DNA of 34,331 bases from JBBSGC01 sp038254525. Lineage in GTDB: Bacteria; Actinomycetota; Actinomycetes; Propionibacteriales; Nocardioidaceae. The stretch is from positions 1 to 34,331 of the forward strand of contig JBBSGC010000008.1 in assembly GCA_038254525.1 (NCBI GenBank), written 5' to 3'. The notes under the pieces are model-generated. The model was not told where the DNA came from, did not search any database, and worked only from the letters and a program-made list of their open reading frames with translations. Made by a program: the position numbers and the translations under genes. Positions 22,921-31,040 of the stretch are shown here, in pieces. The stretch's first letter is position 1. Every line of letters begins with the position of its first letter.

Positions 22921-24417
22921 ATGCGTACGATCGAGCACTGGGTCGCCGGGCGCCACACCGCCGGCTCGTCGGGTCGCTTCGGTGAGGTCTACGACCCGGC
23001 GGCGGGCGCGCCGCAGGCCCGCGTCGCGCTGGCGGACGCTGCAGATGTCGACGCGGCGGTCCGGGCGGCCGGCCAGGCGTTCGCCGGCTGGGGGAACTCG
23101 TCGCTGAGCACCAGGGTCAAGGTCATGTTCGCGTTGCGCGAGCTCCTCGAGCGGCACGAGGATGAGCTGGTCAAGATCATCTCCTCCGAGCACGGCAAGG
23201 TGCTCGAGGACGCCCGTGGTGAGGTGGTGCGCGGGCGCGAGGTGGTCGAGTTCGCCTGCGGCATCCCCCAGCTGCTCAAGGGTGAGTTCTCCGACTCGGT
23301 GTCCGGAGCCGTGGACGCCCATACCTTCCGGCAGCCGCTGGGAGTCGTCGCCGGGATCACGCCGTTCAACTTCCCGATCATGGTCCCGATGTGGATGCAC
23401 CCCGTGGCGATCGCCTGCGGCAACACGTTCGTGCTGAAGCCGAGCGAGCGGGTGCCCGGCGCCTCCGACCTGGTCGCGCAGCTGTATGCCCAGGCGGGGC
23501 TGCCCGACGGGGTCTTCAACGTCGTCCACGGTGACAAGGAAGCCGTCGACGCGCTGCTCGACCATCCCGACATCGCGGCCGTCTCCTTCGTCGGCTCGAC
23601 ACCGGTCGCCCGCTACGTGCACGGCCGGGGCGCCGCCGCGGGCAAACGCGTGCAGGCTCTCGGCGGCGCCAAGAACCACGCGGTGGTGATGCCCGACGCC
23701 GACCTCGACTTCGCTGCCGACCAGCTCGTGGCCGCCGGCTACGGGTCGGCCGGCCAACGCTGCATGGCCGTCTCCGCCGTGGTCGCCGTGGGACCGGTCG
23801 GCGACCCGCTCGTCGAGCGGCTGCGGAACCGCACCCGTACGGTGCGGCTTGGGCCGGGGAGCTCGCCGGGAACCGAGATGGGCCCGGTCGTGACCGCCGC
23901 GGCCCGCGACCGCATCGAGGGCTACGTCGAGGCGGGGCGGGCCGCCGGCGCCCGGGTCGTGGTAGATGGCCGGGGGGCGAGCGTGGTCGGCCACGAGGAC
24001 GGTTTCTTCGTCGGGCCCACACTTCTCGACGAGGTGACGCCGCAGATGAGCGTCTACACCGACGAGGTCTTCGGACCCTTGCTGTGCGTGCTGCGCGTCG
24101 ACAGCCTGGACGAGGCCATCGGCCTCGTCAACGCGAACCCCTACGGCAATGGCACCGCAGTGTTCACCGGCTCGGGCGAGGTGGCCCGAACCTTCACCCG
24201 GCGGGTCAGGGTCGGCATGGTCGGGGTCAACGTGCCGATTCCGGTGCCCATGGCCTACCACTCGTTCGGCGGTTGGAAGGACTCCATGTTCGGCGACCAC
24301 CACATCCACGGCCCCGAGGGCGTGCGCTTCTACACCGCCGCGAAGGCGGTGACGAGCCGCTGGCCGCACGTGGACGCTGAGTCGCCGGCGGGTTTCGGGT
24401 TCCCGACGGCCCGCTGA
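22921..24417 (+). CDS. mmsA: CoA-acylating methylmalonate-semialdehyde dehydrogenase
   Basis: 498 residues, the usual length. It oxidises methylmalonate or malonate semialdehyde to propionyl-CoA or acetyl-CoA with NAD and CoA, in valine, pyrimidine or inositol breakdown. The catalytic Cys281 is in GQRCMAVSA, the cofactor region is TPFNFPIMVPMWM, and the loop LGGAKNHAVVMPDADL is characteristic of this CoA-dependent subgroup, which lacks the general-base Glu of other aldehyde dehydrogenases. ATG 22921 has GGAGGG upstream. No other valine or inositol genes are adjacent, so the pathway is open. Confidence 0.92.
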   Translation: MRTIEHWVAGRHTAGSSGRFGEVYDPAAGAPQARVALADAADVDAAVRAAGQAFAGWGNSSLSTRVKVMFALRELLERHEDELVKIISSEHGKVLEDARGEVVRGREVVEFACGIPQLLKGEFSDSVSGAVDAHTFRQPLGVVAGITPFNFPIMVPMWMHPVAIACGNTFVLKPSERVPGASDLVAQLYAQAGLPDGVFNVVHGDKEAVDALLDHPDIAAVSFVGSTPVARYVHGRGAAAGKRVQALGGAKNHAVVMPDADLDFAADQLVAAGYGSAGQRCMAVSAVVAVGPVGDPLVERLRNRTRTVRLGPGSSPGTEMGPVVTAAARDRIEGYVEAGRAAGARVVVDGRGASVVGHEDGFFVGPTLLDEVTPQMSVYTDEVFGPLLCVLRVDSLDEAIGLVNANPYGNGTAVFTGSGEVARTFTRRVRVGMVGVNVPIPVPMAYHSFGGWKDSMFGDHHIHGPEGVRFYTAAKAVTSRWPHVDAESPAGFGFPTAR

Positions 24418-24437
24418 GCTGGCTGCGCTGTCCGCTC

Positions 24438-24815
24438 GTGCCCGGGTCACGCCCGTTGGTGGGATACCTCGCCGTGGGGGTGCTGAGCGTCGGCGTCGAC
24501 ACCGGCGTGCTCGTTGCTTTGCGAGGAGGCCTCGGAGCGCCGCTGTGGCTTGCGACGACGCTGTCGTTTCTCGCCTCCCTGGTCGTCAACTTCGGGCTCA
24601 ACTCAACCCTCGTCTTCGCCGCGCGCGACCGGCTCCGGACGCGGCTGGCGCGCTATGCGGTAATGGTGGCCGTCAACTACACGCTGACGTTGCTGATCGT
24701 GCTCGGCCTGGCGGCAGCCGGCATGCCCTACGTGCTGGCGAAGTGGACCGCGATCGCCCTGTGCGCCGGAGTCAACTTCGCCGGCTACCGGCGTTGGGTG
24801 TTCGCCGCTGCGTGA
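24438..24815 (+). CDS. GtrA-like four-helix membrane protein
   Basis: 125 residues with four predicted transmembrane helices (about 8-28, 37-57, 70-92 and 98-118). The pattern SFLASLVVNFGLNSTLVF ... YAVMVAVNYTLTLLIVL ... AGVNFAGYRRWVF is typical of GtrA/DPMS-type proteins, which help flip or position polyprenyl-linked sugars. No glycosyltransferase partner is next to it. GTG 24438 is 20 bases behind mmsA, without a clear ribosome site, so it may depend on coupling. It converges with the TIGR00300 gene, nine bases apart. Confidence 0.85.
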   Translation: MPGSRPLVGYLAVGVLSVGVDTGVLVALRGGLGAPLWLATTLSFLASLVVNFGLNSTLVFAARDRLRTRLARYAVMVAVNYTLTLLIVLGLAAAGMPYVLAKWTAIALCAGVNFAGYRRWVFAAA

Positions 24816-24824
24816 GCGCAGCGA

Positions 24825-26084
24825 CTACTCTGCGCGGACCGAGCGGTAGCCCGGCACCAGCTCCTGCGCCAGCTGCTCGAGGAACAACCCGACGTCCGTG
24901 ACGATCCCCCGCGCCTGCGACGACCCTCGGTCGGCCAGCTTGGTGACCGTCGCGGGGTTGATGTCGACGCAGACCAGCGGGATCGACGCCGGCAGGATGT
25001 TGCCGGTCGCCACCGAGTGCAGCATGGTGGCCACCATCAGGCAGTAGCCGACGTCCTCGAGCTGCGCGCGCATCGCGCGCTGGCCCTCCAGCACGTCGGT
25101 GTAGACGTCCGGCAGCGGCCCGTCATCGCGCACCGAGCCGACCAGCACGAAGTCCTTGCCGTGCTGGACCAGGGCGTGCATGATCCCGCTGGTCAGCACG
25201 CCCTGTTCGACCGCAGCTGTGATCGAGCCGGCCTTGCGGATCGTGTTCAGTGCGCGGATGTGGTGCTCGTGGCCGTGCTCCACACCGCGCCCGTGCGCCA
25301 GGTCGACACCCAACGACGTCCCGAAGAGCGCGGACTCGATGTCGTGGGTGGCGAGCGCGTTGCCGGCGAAGAGCACGTCGACGAAGCCGGCGTCGACGAG
25401 GGCGACCATGGCCTTCTGCGCGCCGGTGTGCACCACACCGGGGCCGCCGACCCAGAGCACGCGCTTGCCGGCACCTTTGGCCTCGCGGATCCCGTCGGCT
25501 ACCTGCCGCACCAGCACCGTCTGCGGCTTCTCGCTCGACACGTCGGACTCCATGAACCCGAACGCCTCATGGTCCGCCCGGAGGGCAGGGACGCTGACCC
25601 GCACCCCCTGCGCGCCCACGACGATGCGCATTCCGGCCAGCACGTCCGACATCGGGATCGTCCGCGTCGATCTGCCGGCACCGGAACCGGTCACCTCCAG
25701 TCCGCAGTCCATCTCGGGGTGCTCCACGTCGATCCAGTGGCCGTCGAGGCGTACGCGGGTGGGGAGGTTCGTCGTGGAGTAGAAGCCGTCGGGGAACACA
25801 CCGTCCTGCTCCGCCTCGGCGACCGACGCCTCACCGGGGTCGGTGAGGTTGACCCCCTTGGTCTGCAGCCGCATCAGCAGCCGCTGCAGGGCCTCTTCGT
25901 CGTCGGCGGTCACGCAGATCCGCCCGTAGGACACGTCCTGCTTGTCGTGCCCGAGGTCGAACCGTTCGATGACGTAGTCGCCGTCGTACTCCCGGATGTC
26001 CTCCAGGACCCGGCTCAGGATGCCGCTGTCCAGAAGGTGGCCGGTGATCTCAACGGTGTCGGTGGCCTGCACGGGTGCAGTCAA
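24825..26084 (-). CDS. TIGR00300 family (LOR/SDH conserved region) protein, possible archaeal-type ornithine cyclodeaminase
   Basis: 419 residues. An N-terminal ACT-like region (about 5-100: EITGHLLDSGILSRVLEDI, VTADDEEALQRLLMRL) is followed by the LOR/SDH bifunctional-enzyme conserved domain with a Gly-rich dinucleotide region (VLWVGGPGVVHTGAQKAM; FAGNALATHDIE). Archaeal members have been reported as NAD-dependent ornithine cyclodeaminases, and the same domain forms the C-terminal half of cyanobacterial ArgZ/AgrE. Conversion of ornithine to proline is therefore the best guess; saccharopine-like chemistry cannot be excluded. The start is TTG 26084 or GTG 26072. It lies five bases behind the proline-rich membrane gene on the same strand. 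Confidence 0.75.
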   Translation of the reverse strand: MTAPVQATDTVEITGHLLDSGILSRVLEDIREYDGDYVIERFDLGHDKQDVSYGRICVTADDEEALQRLLMRLQTKGVNLTDPGEASVAEAEQDGVFPDGFYSTTNLPTRVRLDGHWIDVEHPEMDCGLEVTGSGAGRSTRTIPMSDVLAGMRIVVGAQGVRVSVPALRADHEAFGFMESDVSSEKPQTVLVRQVADGIREAKGAGKRVLWVGGPGVVHTGAQKAMVALVDAGFVDVLFAGNALATHDIESALFGTSLGVDLAHGRGVEHGHEHHIRALNTIRKAGSITAAVEQGVLTSGIMHALVQHGKDFVLVGSVRDDGPLPDVYTDVLEGQRAMRAQLEDVGYCLMVATMLHSVATGNILPASIPLVCVDINPATVTKLADRGSSQARGIVTDVGLFLEQLAQELVPGYRSVRAE

Positions 26085-26089
26085 GCACC

Positions 26090-26581
26090 TCAGACGACAG
26101 CACCGTGGTCAGGGTCATGGGGGTCTGCCGGCTCGTTGCTCATCGTGGCGATGAGGAAAGCGACACCGCCCACGAAACCGGCGATGAGTGCTCCGGTGAC
26201 GAACCGGGGGAGCGGCCAGACCAGCACCGCCGCGGCGACCATGACCAGTGGACCGACGAGCACGCCGAGCCAGGCGAGGAACCGAAGCGGCTCGGGCCGG
26301 GGGAGCGGAGGCGGCGGTGGTGGCACGAAGTGACCCTCGTCCTCCCATGACGCCTCGGTGTTGAGCGGATCGGTGGACGACGGCAGATCCAGCGCTCGAG
26401 ACGACTCGGCAGACGTCGCCGCCGGTTCGGGCTGCGGGTCGACGGTCGGCGCGTCGCCGAGGTCCTCGGACTCCGGCCACGGGCCGCGGCCGCCGAGCCT
26501 GGCGTCGGGGGGCGTGTCGTAACCGGCCACGAGCCGCGCGAACGCCTCGTCGACGTCTTCTGGCCGGTCAGCAGGGACCAC
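26090..26581 (-). CDS. Proline-rich two-helix membrane protein of unknown function
   Basis: 163 residues. The N-terminal 85 residues are acidic and disordered (DEAFARLVAGYDTPPDA, then Glu/Pro/Ala-rich). A run of six prolines (about 87-92, FVPPPPPPLPRPEP) lies just before two transmembrane helices (about 100-121 and 125-147), followed by a short acidic tail. Proteins of this design are common in Actinobacteria but I know no function. The frame is open to 26707, but GTG 26581 has AGAGGAG six bases upstream, so I chose it. The proline run should need EF-P for translation. Probably co-transcribed with the TIGR00300 gene; divergent from the acyltransferase. Confidence 0.78.
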   Translation of the reverse strand: MVPADRPEDVDEAFARLVAGYDTPPDARLGGRGPWPESEDLGDAPTVDPQPEPAATSAESSRALDLPSSTDPLNTEASWEDEGHFVPPPPPPLPRPEPLRFLAWLGVLVGPLVMVAAAVLVWPLPRFVTGALIAGFVGGVAFLIATMSNEPADPHDPDHGAVV

Positions 26582-26690
26582 CTGCGGCTCCTCTCGCGCG
26601 CTACTGCGGTGATCGTCCCACGGCCCGGCGCCGACGGCGAGGGGGGCCGGCGCCGCGAGGCCGCCGACCGACCCACGGGTCCGGCCGCGA

Positions 26691-26696
26691 GTAGTG
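26691..26696 (+). promoter_or_regulatory. -10 box TAGTGT for the acyltransferase gene
   Basis: TAGTGT fits TANNNT. A start near 26703 leaves a short leader with AGGAGGG at 26711-26717 before GTG 26724. Confidence 0.4.
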
Positions 26697-26723
26697 TTCG
26701 GCTTCACGCGAGGAGGGACATCG

Positions 26724-27476
26724 GTGTTCTACTGGATGCTCAAGTGGGTCTTCATCGGACCGCTGCTGAAGACGGTGTTCCGCCCGGAGGCCGACGGCTC
26801 CTCGTCGGTACCTCCCGCCGGTCCGGCGATCCTGGCCTGCAACCACCTGTCGTACGTCGACTGGCTGTTCATGCCGCTGGCCCTGCCCCGTCGGGTCACC
26901 TTCGTCGCCAAGGCCGAGTACTTCGAGGGCCGGGGGTTCAAGGGCTGGGCGCAGCGCACCTTCTTCGCCGGTGCCGGCCAGGTGCCGATCGACCGCTCGG
27001 GCGGCCGCGCCTCGGAGGCAGCAATCACGTCGGGGCTGAACGTCTTGGCCAAGGGAGAGCTCTTCGGGATCTTTCCCGAGGGCACCCGGTCGCACGACGG
27101 CCGCCTCTACCGGGGCCGCACCGGGGTGGCGCGGATGGCACTGGAGGCGAAGGTGCCGGTCATCCCCACCGCGGTGCTGCGGACCGACGTCGTGGCGCCG
27201 CCCGGCAAGATCTACGGCAAGCGGGTGCGCCCGGTGGTGCGCTTCGGCAAGCCGTTGGACTTCAGCCGCTACGAGGGCATGGAGGGCGACCGCTACATCC
27301 TGCGGGCGATCACCGACGAGATCATGTACGAGATCATGCGGCTGTCCGGCCAGGAGTACGTCGATGTCTACGCGACCAAGGCGAAGGAGGAGGCGAAGGG
27401 GTCCGCCCAGGAGCCCGATGCCGTTCCTGAGTTCGAGGCGCTCGGCGATCTGCCGCCCACGGCGCAGGCGTCCTGA
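26724..27476 (+). CDS. 1-acyl-sn-glycerol-3-phosphate acyltransferase (PlsC-type)
   Basis: 250 residues. It would add an acyl chain to lysophosphatidic acid or a related acceptor at the membrane. The catalytic HX4D motif is His41-Asp46 (NHLSYVDW), and FPEGTRS is at 117-123, both diagnostic of the PlsC/LPLAT family. Residues 1-30 hold a hydrophobic segment next to the membrane. The frame opens at 26694, but GTG 26724 has AGGAGGG six bases upstream. By gene order it corresponds to Rv2182c. The true acceptor is not certain. It converges with the DUF1028 gene; the 26-base gap holds only a small CCGG-based hairpin. Confidence 0.9.
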   Translation: MFYWMLKWVFIGPLLKTVFRPEADGSSSVPPAGPAILACNHLSYVDWLFMPLALPRRVTFVAKAEYFEGRGFKGWAQRTFFAGAGQVPIDRSGGRASEAAITSGLNVLAKGELFGIFPEGTRSHDGRLYRGRTGVARMALEAKVPVIPTAVLRTDVVAPPGKIYGKRVRPVVRFGKPLDFSRYEGMEGDRYILRAITDEIMYEIMRLSGQEYVDVYATKAKEEAKGSAQEPDAVPEFEALGDLPPTAQAS

Positions 27477-27502
27477 GCCCTGCCGGCAACACCGGTCACC
27501 AC

Positions 27503-28330
27503 TCAGTGCGGCCGGTTGGCTGCCTGCTCCCGCAGGCGCTCCAGCAAGAAGCTGTCGATGTGTCCTTGCACCAGTCGCAGCTCGTAGTTCTCGACGCCCG
27601 CCCACGTGTTGAGATCGGGGTGGCCGAGCGTCTGCAGGTGCTGCTCGACCTCGACGGCCAGCTCGCCGTCGAGGGGCAGCAGGTCGTCGTCGTCGGGCCG
27701 GTCGAAGAACACGTGGTGCAGGGCGAGCAGCCGGGTCAGCTCGGTGCACGGGTCGGGGTGGTCGTCGACTCGCAGGTCGTAGGCCAGGTCGTCCCCGGGG
27801 GTGTAGCTGCCACTTGCCGAGACCACCAGCAGGGCGGCGCTCTGCCGACCGCGACTGTCGCCACCGGCGGCGTCGCCGGCCCTCAGCGCCGCCAGCAGCC
27901 GCTCGGGCAGCGCGGCCTCGGCCCCGGAGTTGAGGTACGCCTCGTGCATGGCCTGGACGACATCGGGGCCGGTGAGGATGTTGCCCTGGATGGCGTAACC
28001 CGGTCCGGTGACGCCGCCGGCCCAGTCGAGGCAACCCGACCCGGTCCAGGTCGCCGCGCGGCCCGAGGCGTCCACGACTCCGGCCTGCCGCTCCTCGCGC
28101 TCGTCGTCGTTGTCGAGCAGCGCGTCGAGCGTCTCCTGCGCGGATGCGCCGTCGGCCAGCCGGGCGAGACCGTCGCGCTTGTAGAGGGTGTTGCAGAACG
28201 ACTGGGTCGCGATGGCGCCGAGCCCCATCCGGGCCGCCGGCACCGCCGAGCCCACGGCGAGGAACTTCGAGGCCACGGCGACACCAAGGCTGTCACCGTC
28301 GTCGCTGCGCGCGACTATCGAGAACGTCAT
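27503..28330 (-). CDS. DUF1028 family protein (predicted Ntn-hydrolase fold)
   Basis: 275 residues. The N-terminus (TFSIVARSDDGDSLGVAVASKFLAVGSAVPAAR) and the block SFCNTLYKRDGLARL with GYAIQGNILTGPDVV are characteristic of DUF1028, which is placed in the Ntn-hydrolase superfamily, with no firmly known reaction. The last 70 residues (GELAVEVEQHLQTLGHPDLNTWAG) resemble a small peptidoglycan-binding-like helical domain found in longer members. ATG 28330 is preceded by TAACGT and six bases, a leaderless arrangement. The family often sits near amino acid or aminohydrolase genes, but not here. Confidence 0.88.
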   Translation of the reverse strand: MTFSIVARSDDGDSLGVAVASKFLAVGSAVPAARMGLGAIATQSFCNTLYKRDGLARLADGASAQETLDALLDNDDEREERQAGVVDASGRAATWTGSGCLDWAGGVTGPGYAIQGNILTGPDVVQAMHEAYLNSGAEAALPERLLAALRAGDAAGGDSRGRQSAALLVVSASGSYTPGDDLAYDLRVDDHPDPCTELTRLLALHHVFFDRPDDDDLLPLDGELAVEVEQHLQTLGHPDLNTWAGVENYELRLVQGHIDSFLLERLREQAANRPH

Positions 28331-28336
28331 GGCCCC

Positions 28337-28342
28337 ACGTTA
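28337..28342 (-). promoter_or_regulatory. -10 box TAACGT of a leaderless promoter for the DUF1028 gene
   Basis: Minus-strand TAACGT, six bases (GGGGCC), then ATG. This has the same geometry as the other leaderless promoters in the window. Confidence 0.5.
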
Positions 28343-28491
28343 GCGAGGACCACTCCAGCCGGGCGGCGAGCACCGTACGCGGCCGTAGCGCAGCCTTGCC
28401 GACGAGTCGGTGGACTGGGATCGCGACCGCTCGATGAGGTGCTTAGGTGGACGCTGCGGAGGGAGCTGCGACGAGGGCGGAGGGAACGCAC

Positions 28492-29520
28492 GTGCGCGTG
28501 GGAGTGCTGACCGGGGGCGGGGACTGCCCAGGCCTCAACGCGGTGATCCGGGCCGTGGTGCGCAAGGGCGTGACCACCTACGGGATGGACCTCGTCGGGT
28601 TCCGCGACGGATGGCGCGGACCGCTGGAGAACGACACGATGCCGCTGGGGGTGCCCCAGGTCCGCGGAATCCTGCCCCGCGGTGGGACGATCCTCGGCTC
28701 GTCGCGGACGAACCCGTTCGCCGTAACCGGCGGCGTCGAGACGATCCAGGCCAACCTTGCCCGGCTCGGCATCGATGCGCTGGTGGCGATCGGCGGCGAG
28801 GACACCTTGGGCGTCGCAACGAAGCTGTCGGAGCTGGGCGTCGACGTCGTCGGAGTGCCCAAGACCATCGACAACGACCTGTCCGGCACCGACTTCACCT
28901 TCGGCTTCGACACCGCGGTCAACATAGCGACCGAGGCGATCGACCGGCTGCACACGACCGCGGAGTCCCATCACCGGGTGCTGGTCGTGGAGGTGATGGG
29001 CCGGCACGCGGGGTGGATCGCCCTGCACAGCGGGCTGGCCGGCGGTGCCAACATCATCTTGATCCCCGAGCGACCCTTCGACATCGAGGTGGTGTGCGCG
29101 CAGGTGGAGAGCCGGTTCGCGACGCAGTTCTCGCCGATCGTGGTCGTGGCCGAGGGAGCGGCGCCGGCCGCTGGCACGGAGCCGCTGACCAGCGCAGCGG
29201 TCGACGCCTTCGGCCACGCCCGGCTGGGCGGCGTGGGGGACTGGCTGGCCAAGCAGATCGAGGCGCGCACCGGCAAGGAGGCCCGCACGGTGGTGCTCGG
29301 GCACATTCAGCGCGGTGGCACCCCGACGGCCTTCGACCGCTGGCTGGCCACCCGCTTCGGCCTGCACGCGATAACCGCGGTCCACGAGCACGCGTTCGGC
29401 ACCATGGTCGCCCTGCGCGGCACCGAGATCGTGCGGGTCTCGCTTGCCGAGGGCACCGCCGAGCTGAAGACGGTCCGTCCGGAGCTGTACGACGAGGTCA
29501 GCGTGCTGCTCGGCGGCTGA
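28492..29520 (+). CDS. Group III 6-phosphofructokinase, predicted pyrophosphate-dependent
   Basis: 342 residues. Phosphorylates fructose 6-phosphate in glycolysis. The substrate motifs are complete: LTGGGDCPGLN near the N-terminus, PKTIDNDL around 123-130, VMGRHAGWIA and GHIQRGGTPTAFDR. GTG 28492 has GGAGGG eight bases upstream; with this start the numbering matches E. coli PfkA, and the positions that select the phosphate donor are Asp104 (GGEDT) and Lys124 (VPKTID). In studied enzymes Asp104 with Lys124 goes with pyrophosphate, and Gly104 with ATP. So I predict a reversible PPi-dependent enzyme like that of Amycolatopsis methanolica; annotation as ATP-dependent pfkA would be the alternative. 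The frame is open to 28447. Confidence 0.93.
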   Translation: MRVGVLTGGGDCPGLNAVIRAVVRKGVTTYGMDLVGFRDGWRGPLENDTMPLGVPQVRGILPRGGTILGSSRTNPFAVTGGVETIQANLARLGIDALVAIGGEDTLGVATKLSELGVDVVGVPKTIDNDLSGTDFTFGFDTAVNIATEAIDRLHTTAESHHRVLVVEVMGRHAGWIALHSGLAGGANIILIPERPFDIEVVCAQVESRFATQFSPIVVVAEGAAPAAGTEPLTSAAVDAFGHARLGGVGDWLAKQIEARTGKEARTVVLGHIQRGGTPTAFDRWLATRFGLHAITAVHEHAFGTMVALRGTEIVRVSLAEGTAELKTVRPELYDEVSVLLGG

Positions 29521-29543
29521 GCGCGCCGCCCCCGTCACGGTGG

Positions 29544-29558
29544 CGAGGGGGTCCCTCG
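29544..29558 (+). terminator. Small hairpin behind the phosphofructokinase gene
   Basis: CGAGGG (29544-29549) and CCCTCG (29553-29558) pair perfectly with a three-base loop, 24 bases after the stop codon. There is no T run. It may end the phosphofructokinase transcript. The rest of the 185-base gap before aroG holds only the aroG promoter. Confidence 0.35.
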
Positions 29559-29693
29559 TGCTGAACCTATTGGTGTAGAGGTCCCCTGTCCCACTCAGTG
29601 TCGGTCGCGATCCTCCCCAGTCGGCTCGATGCCGCTGGCGCTGCTGGCGAGCCACGGCATGGATGGGGACGCCCGCGGACGGGCTCCGTTCCG

Positions 29694-29699
29694 TACGCT
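29694..29699 (+). promoter_or_regulatory. -10 box TACGCT of a leaderless promoter for aroG
   Basis: TACGCT, six bases, then GTG 29706. It excludes the longer open frame that begins at 29598 and would have an unlikely extra N-terminus. Confidence 0.55.
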
Positions 29700-29705
29700 G
29701 AGGAC

Positions 29706-31040
29706 GTGGACATCCCGTCGCTGGCAGACCTGCACGCATTGCAGCCCGCCCAGCAGCCCAACTGGGTCGACCAGGAGGCGCTGGACGCGGTGGTGCAGCG
29801 GCTGCGCGCGCTCCCGCCGCTGGTCTTCGCCGGGGAATGCGACCGGTTGAAGACCAAGCTGGCCGGGGTCGCGCGGGGGGACGCGTTCTTGCTGCAGGGC
29901 GGTGACTGCGCCGAGACGTTCACCGGCATGACCGCCGACAACTTGCGCAACAAGCTGCAGGTGCTGCTCTCGATGGCCGTCGTGCTGACCTACGCGGCCA
30001 GCGTGCCGGTGGTCAAGGTGGGCCGGCTGGCGGGTCAGTACGCGAAGCCCCGCACGGCCGACACCGAGACGCGCCACGGTGTGACGCTGCCCGCATACCG
30101 CGGCGACGCGGTCAACGGGTCGGCGTTCGAGCCGACGGCCCGACGGCAGGACCCCCACCGCCTGCTCGACGTCTACAACGCCTCTGCCGCGACGCTCAAC
30201 CTCGCCCGCGCCTTCGTCACCGGAGGCTACGCCGACCTGCGCCAGGTGCACACCTGGAACACCGACTTCGTCCGCACCAGCCCGGTGGGGGAGCGCTACG
30301 AGGCCATGGGCGCCGAGATCGACCGGGCTCTGGCCTTCATGGAGGCCTGCGGCGTCCAGCCCGAGGAGTTCCACTCCGTCGACTTCTTCGCCTCCCACGA
30401 GGCGCTGATCTGCGACTACGAGCAGCCGATGACCCGCATCGACTCGCGCACCGACCTGCCCTACGACGTGTCCGGCCACTTCTTGTGGATCGGGGAGCGG
30501 ACCCGGCACGTTGACGGCGCACACGTCGAGCTGCTGTCCCGGGTGCGCAACCCGGTGGGCGTCAAGCTCGGCCCGACGGCGACCGCCGACGAGGCGATCG
30601 CGCTCGCCGAGCGCCTCGACCCGGACCGTGAGCCCGGCCGACTTACGTTCATCACCCGGCTGGGCGCCGGCCGGGTCCGCGAACTGCTGCCCGAGCTGGT
30701 CGAGAAGGTCACCGCTGCCGGCGTCACGGTCGCATGGGTGTGCGATCCGATGCACGGCAACACGTTCGAGACGGCCAACGGCTACAAGACGCGCGAGTTC
30801 GACTCGATCATCGATGAAGTACGCGGCTTCTTCGAGGTGCACCGCGCGCTCGGCACCTGGCCCGGGGGCGTGCACGTCGAGCTGACCGGTGACGACGTGA
30901 CCGAGTGCATCGGCGGTGGCGCCAAGCTCTCGGCGACGGACCTGGTCAACCGCTACGAGTCGGTGTGCGACCCCAGACTCAACCGAGCCCAGTCCCTTGA
31001 ACTGGCGTTCCTCGTCGCGGAGATGCTGCGAACCGCGTGA
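29706..31040 (+). CDS. aroG: Class II 3-deoxy-7-phosphoheptulonate (DAHP) synthase
   Basis: 444 residues. It joins phosphoenolpyruvate and erythrose 4-phosphate in the first step of the shikimate pathway. Class II (plant-like) signatures are all visible: LLQGGDCAETF with the metal-binding Cys, RTSPVGERYEAM, SVDFFASHEALICDYEQP, DVSGHFLWIGERTR and WVCDPMHGNTFE. The length is like that of M. tuberculosis AroG (Rv2178c) and Streptomyces AroH. GTG 29706 is set by the leaderless promoter. The stop overlaps (GTGA) the start of a decayed kinase gene, which shows that a second gene was once translated with it. Confidence 0.95.
   Translation: MDIPSLADLHALQPAQQPNWVDQEALDAVVQRLRALPPLVFAGECDRLKTKLAGVARGDAFLLQGGDCAETFTGMTADNLRNKLQVLLSMAVVLTYAASVPVVKVGRLAGQYAKPRTADTETRHGVTLPAYRGDAVNGSAFEPTARRQDPHRLLDVYNASAATLNLARAFVTGGYADLRQVHTWNTDFVRTSPVGERYEAMGAEIDRALAFMEACGVQPEEFHSVDFFASHEALICDYEQPMTRIDSRTDLPYDVSGHFLWIGERTRHVDGAHVELLSRVRNPVGVKLGPTATADEAIALAERLDPDREPGRLTFITRLGAGRVRELLPELVEKVTAAGVTVAWVCDPMHGNTFETANGYKTREFDSIIDEVRGFFEVHRALGTWPGGVHVELTGDDVTECIGGGAKLSATDLVNRYESVCDPRLNRAQSLELAFLVAEMLRTA

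Noticed and set aside
22690..24450. 586-codon open frame opposite mmsA
   Set aside because: It is a mirror frame of a strongly conserved enzyme; codon use is the reverse-strand artefact usual in GC-rich DNA.
26581..26707. Longer N-terminus for the proline-rich membrane protein
   Set aside because: GTG 26581 has a good ribosome site, while the longer form would overlap the promoter region of the divergent acyltransferase gene.
29595..30875. 426-codon open frame opposite aroG
   Set aside because: It is a shadow of the class II DAHP synthase gene with no motif of its own.
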